A stretch of DNA of 6,604 nt from Bacteroidales bacterium. GTDB lineage: Bacteria; Bacteroidota; Bacteroidia; Bacteroidales; UBA10428. A model generated the notes under the pieces. It was not told the DNA's origin, did no database searches, and saw only the letters and a program-made list of their open reading frames with translations. The translations under genes were made by a program, and so were the position numbers. The DNA is taken from the NCBI GenBank assembly GCA_016926235.1, contig JAFGOZ010000530.1:1-6604 (forward strand), in the 5' to 3' direction. Positions 6,369-6,604 of this stretch are shown piece after piece; position 1 is the stretch's first letter, and the number at the start of each line of letters is the position of its first letter.

Positions 6369-6604
6369 GAAGCGGCAACTTCATTAGGTGTTTTAAATCC
6401 AAGACATTTTCTTGGTCTGTTGTTTAACCTTTTTTCGATAAATTTTAGTTGTTGTTTGGTGATTGTACTAAAATCCGTTCCTTTAGGCAAGTAGTATCTG
6501 ATTAAACCGTTGGTATTTTCATTGGTGCCTCGTTCCCAAGAGTGGTAGGGATGGGCAAAGTAACATTTTATATCTGTTTTACGAGTGATCAACTCATGAC
6601 CGGT
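6347..6604 (-). CDS. IS30-family transposase, C-terminal part (5' end outside window)
   Basis: The frame is open from the window edge to a TGA at 6347, giving 85 residues of a protein usually about 310-350 long. It contains the end of the DDE integrase core of IS30-type transposases: FAHPYHSWERGTNENTNG (visible residues 16-33), then RYYLPKGTDF, and the closing LNNRPRKCLGFKTPNEV. The Glu of NEN (visible residue 29) is the likely third catalytic acid. No break is visible in this part, so the element could be intact, but most of it lies outside the window. It is in the same orientation as the tct operon and ends 85 bases before tctC. Confidence 0.93.
   Translation of the reverse strand, partial: TGHELITRKTDIKCYFAHPYHSWERGTNENTNGLIRYYLPKGTDFSTITKQQLKFIEKRLNNRPRKCLGFKTPNEVAASCVALHG

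Noticed and set aside
1..6604. CRISPR array, tRNA, riboswitch or phage features
   Set aside because: No regular spaced repeats, cloverleaf or recognisable riboswitch core were seen by eye; all intergenic gaps are under 120 bases.

Overview
The window holds one convergently organised block of genes, all on the minus strand, so it reads from right (6604) to left (1). The DNA is AT-rich. Shine-Dalgarno sites are strong (AGGAGG and AAGGAGG), and at least two genes probably start with GTG. This suggests a low-GC bacterium with a Firmicutes-like or Atribacterota-like genome, but the sequence does not settle the taxonomy. The substrate-binding protein has an ordinary signal-peptidase-I-type leader instead of a lipobox. 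That fits a diderm slightly better than a monoderm.

Region by region, in transcription order. (1) 6604-6347 is the C-terminal end of an IS30-family transposase that runs off the window edge. (2) 6346-6262 is a short AT-rich leader with an orphan Shine-Dalgarno sequence and a possible hybrid promoter at the IS boundary. (3) 6261-5251 is a periplasmic/extracytoplasmic TctC (Bug-type) solute-binding protein. (4) 5229-5196 is a perfect 14-bp inverted repeat between tctC and tctB, probably an attenuator or mRNA stabiliser. (5) 5139-4642 (TctB) and 4616-3108 (TctA) are the small and large membrane subunits of a tripartite tricarboxylate transporter (TTT). (6) 3011-1827 and 1738-683 are two different Gfo/Idh/MocA-family NAD(P)-dependent oxidoreductases. 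(7) 650-1 is a sugar phosphate isomerase/epimerase-type TIM barrel, truncated by the window edge.

Together this looks like a catabolic operon. A TTT system would import a carboxylated or polyhydroxylated compound (a sugar acid, cyclitol or related molecule). Two dehydrogenases and an epimerase/isomerase would then oxidise and rearrange it. The actual substrate cannot be read from the sequence. No regulator, kinase or aldolase is visible, and the operon continues past position 1. All intergenic gaps are under 120 bases. I saw no tRNA, rRNA, CRISPR or phage feature. I found no clearly new kind of system. The most notable points are the unassigned pathway, the tctC-tctB hairpin, the IS end directly upstream of the operon, and active-site variation in the two dehydrogenases.
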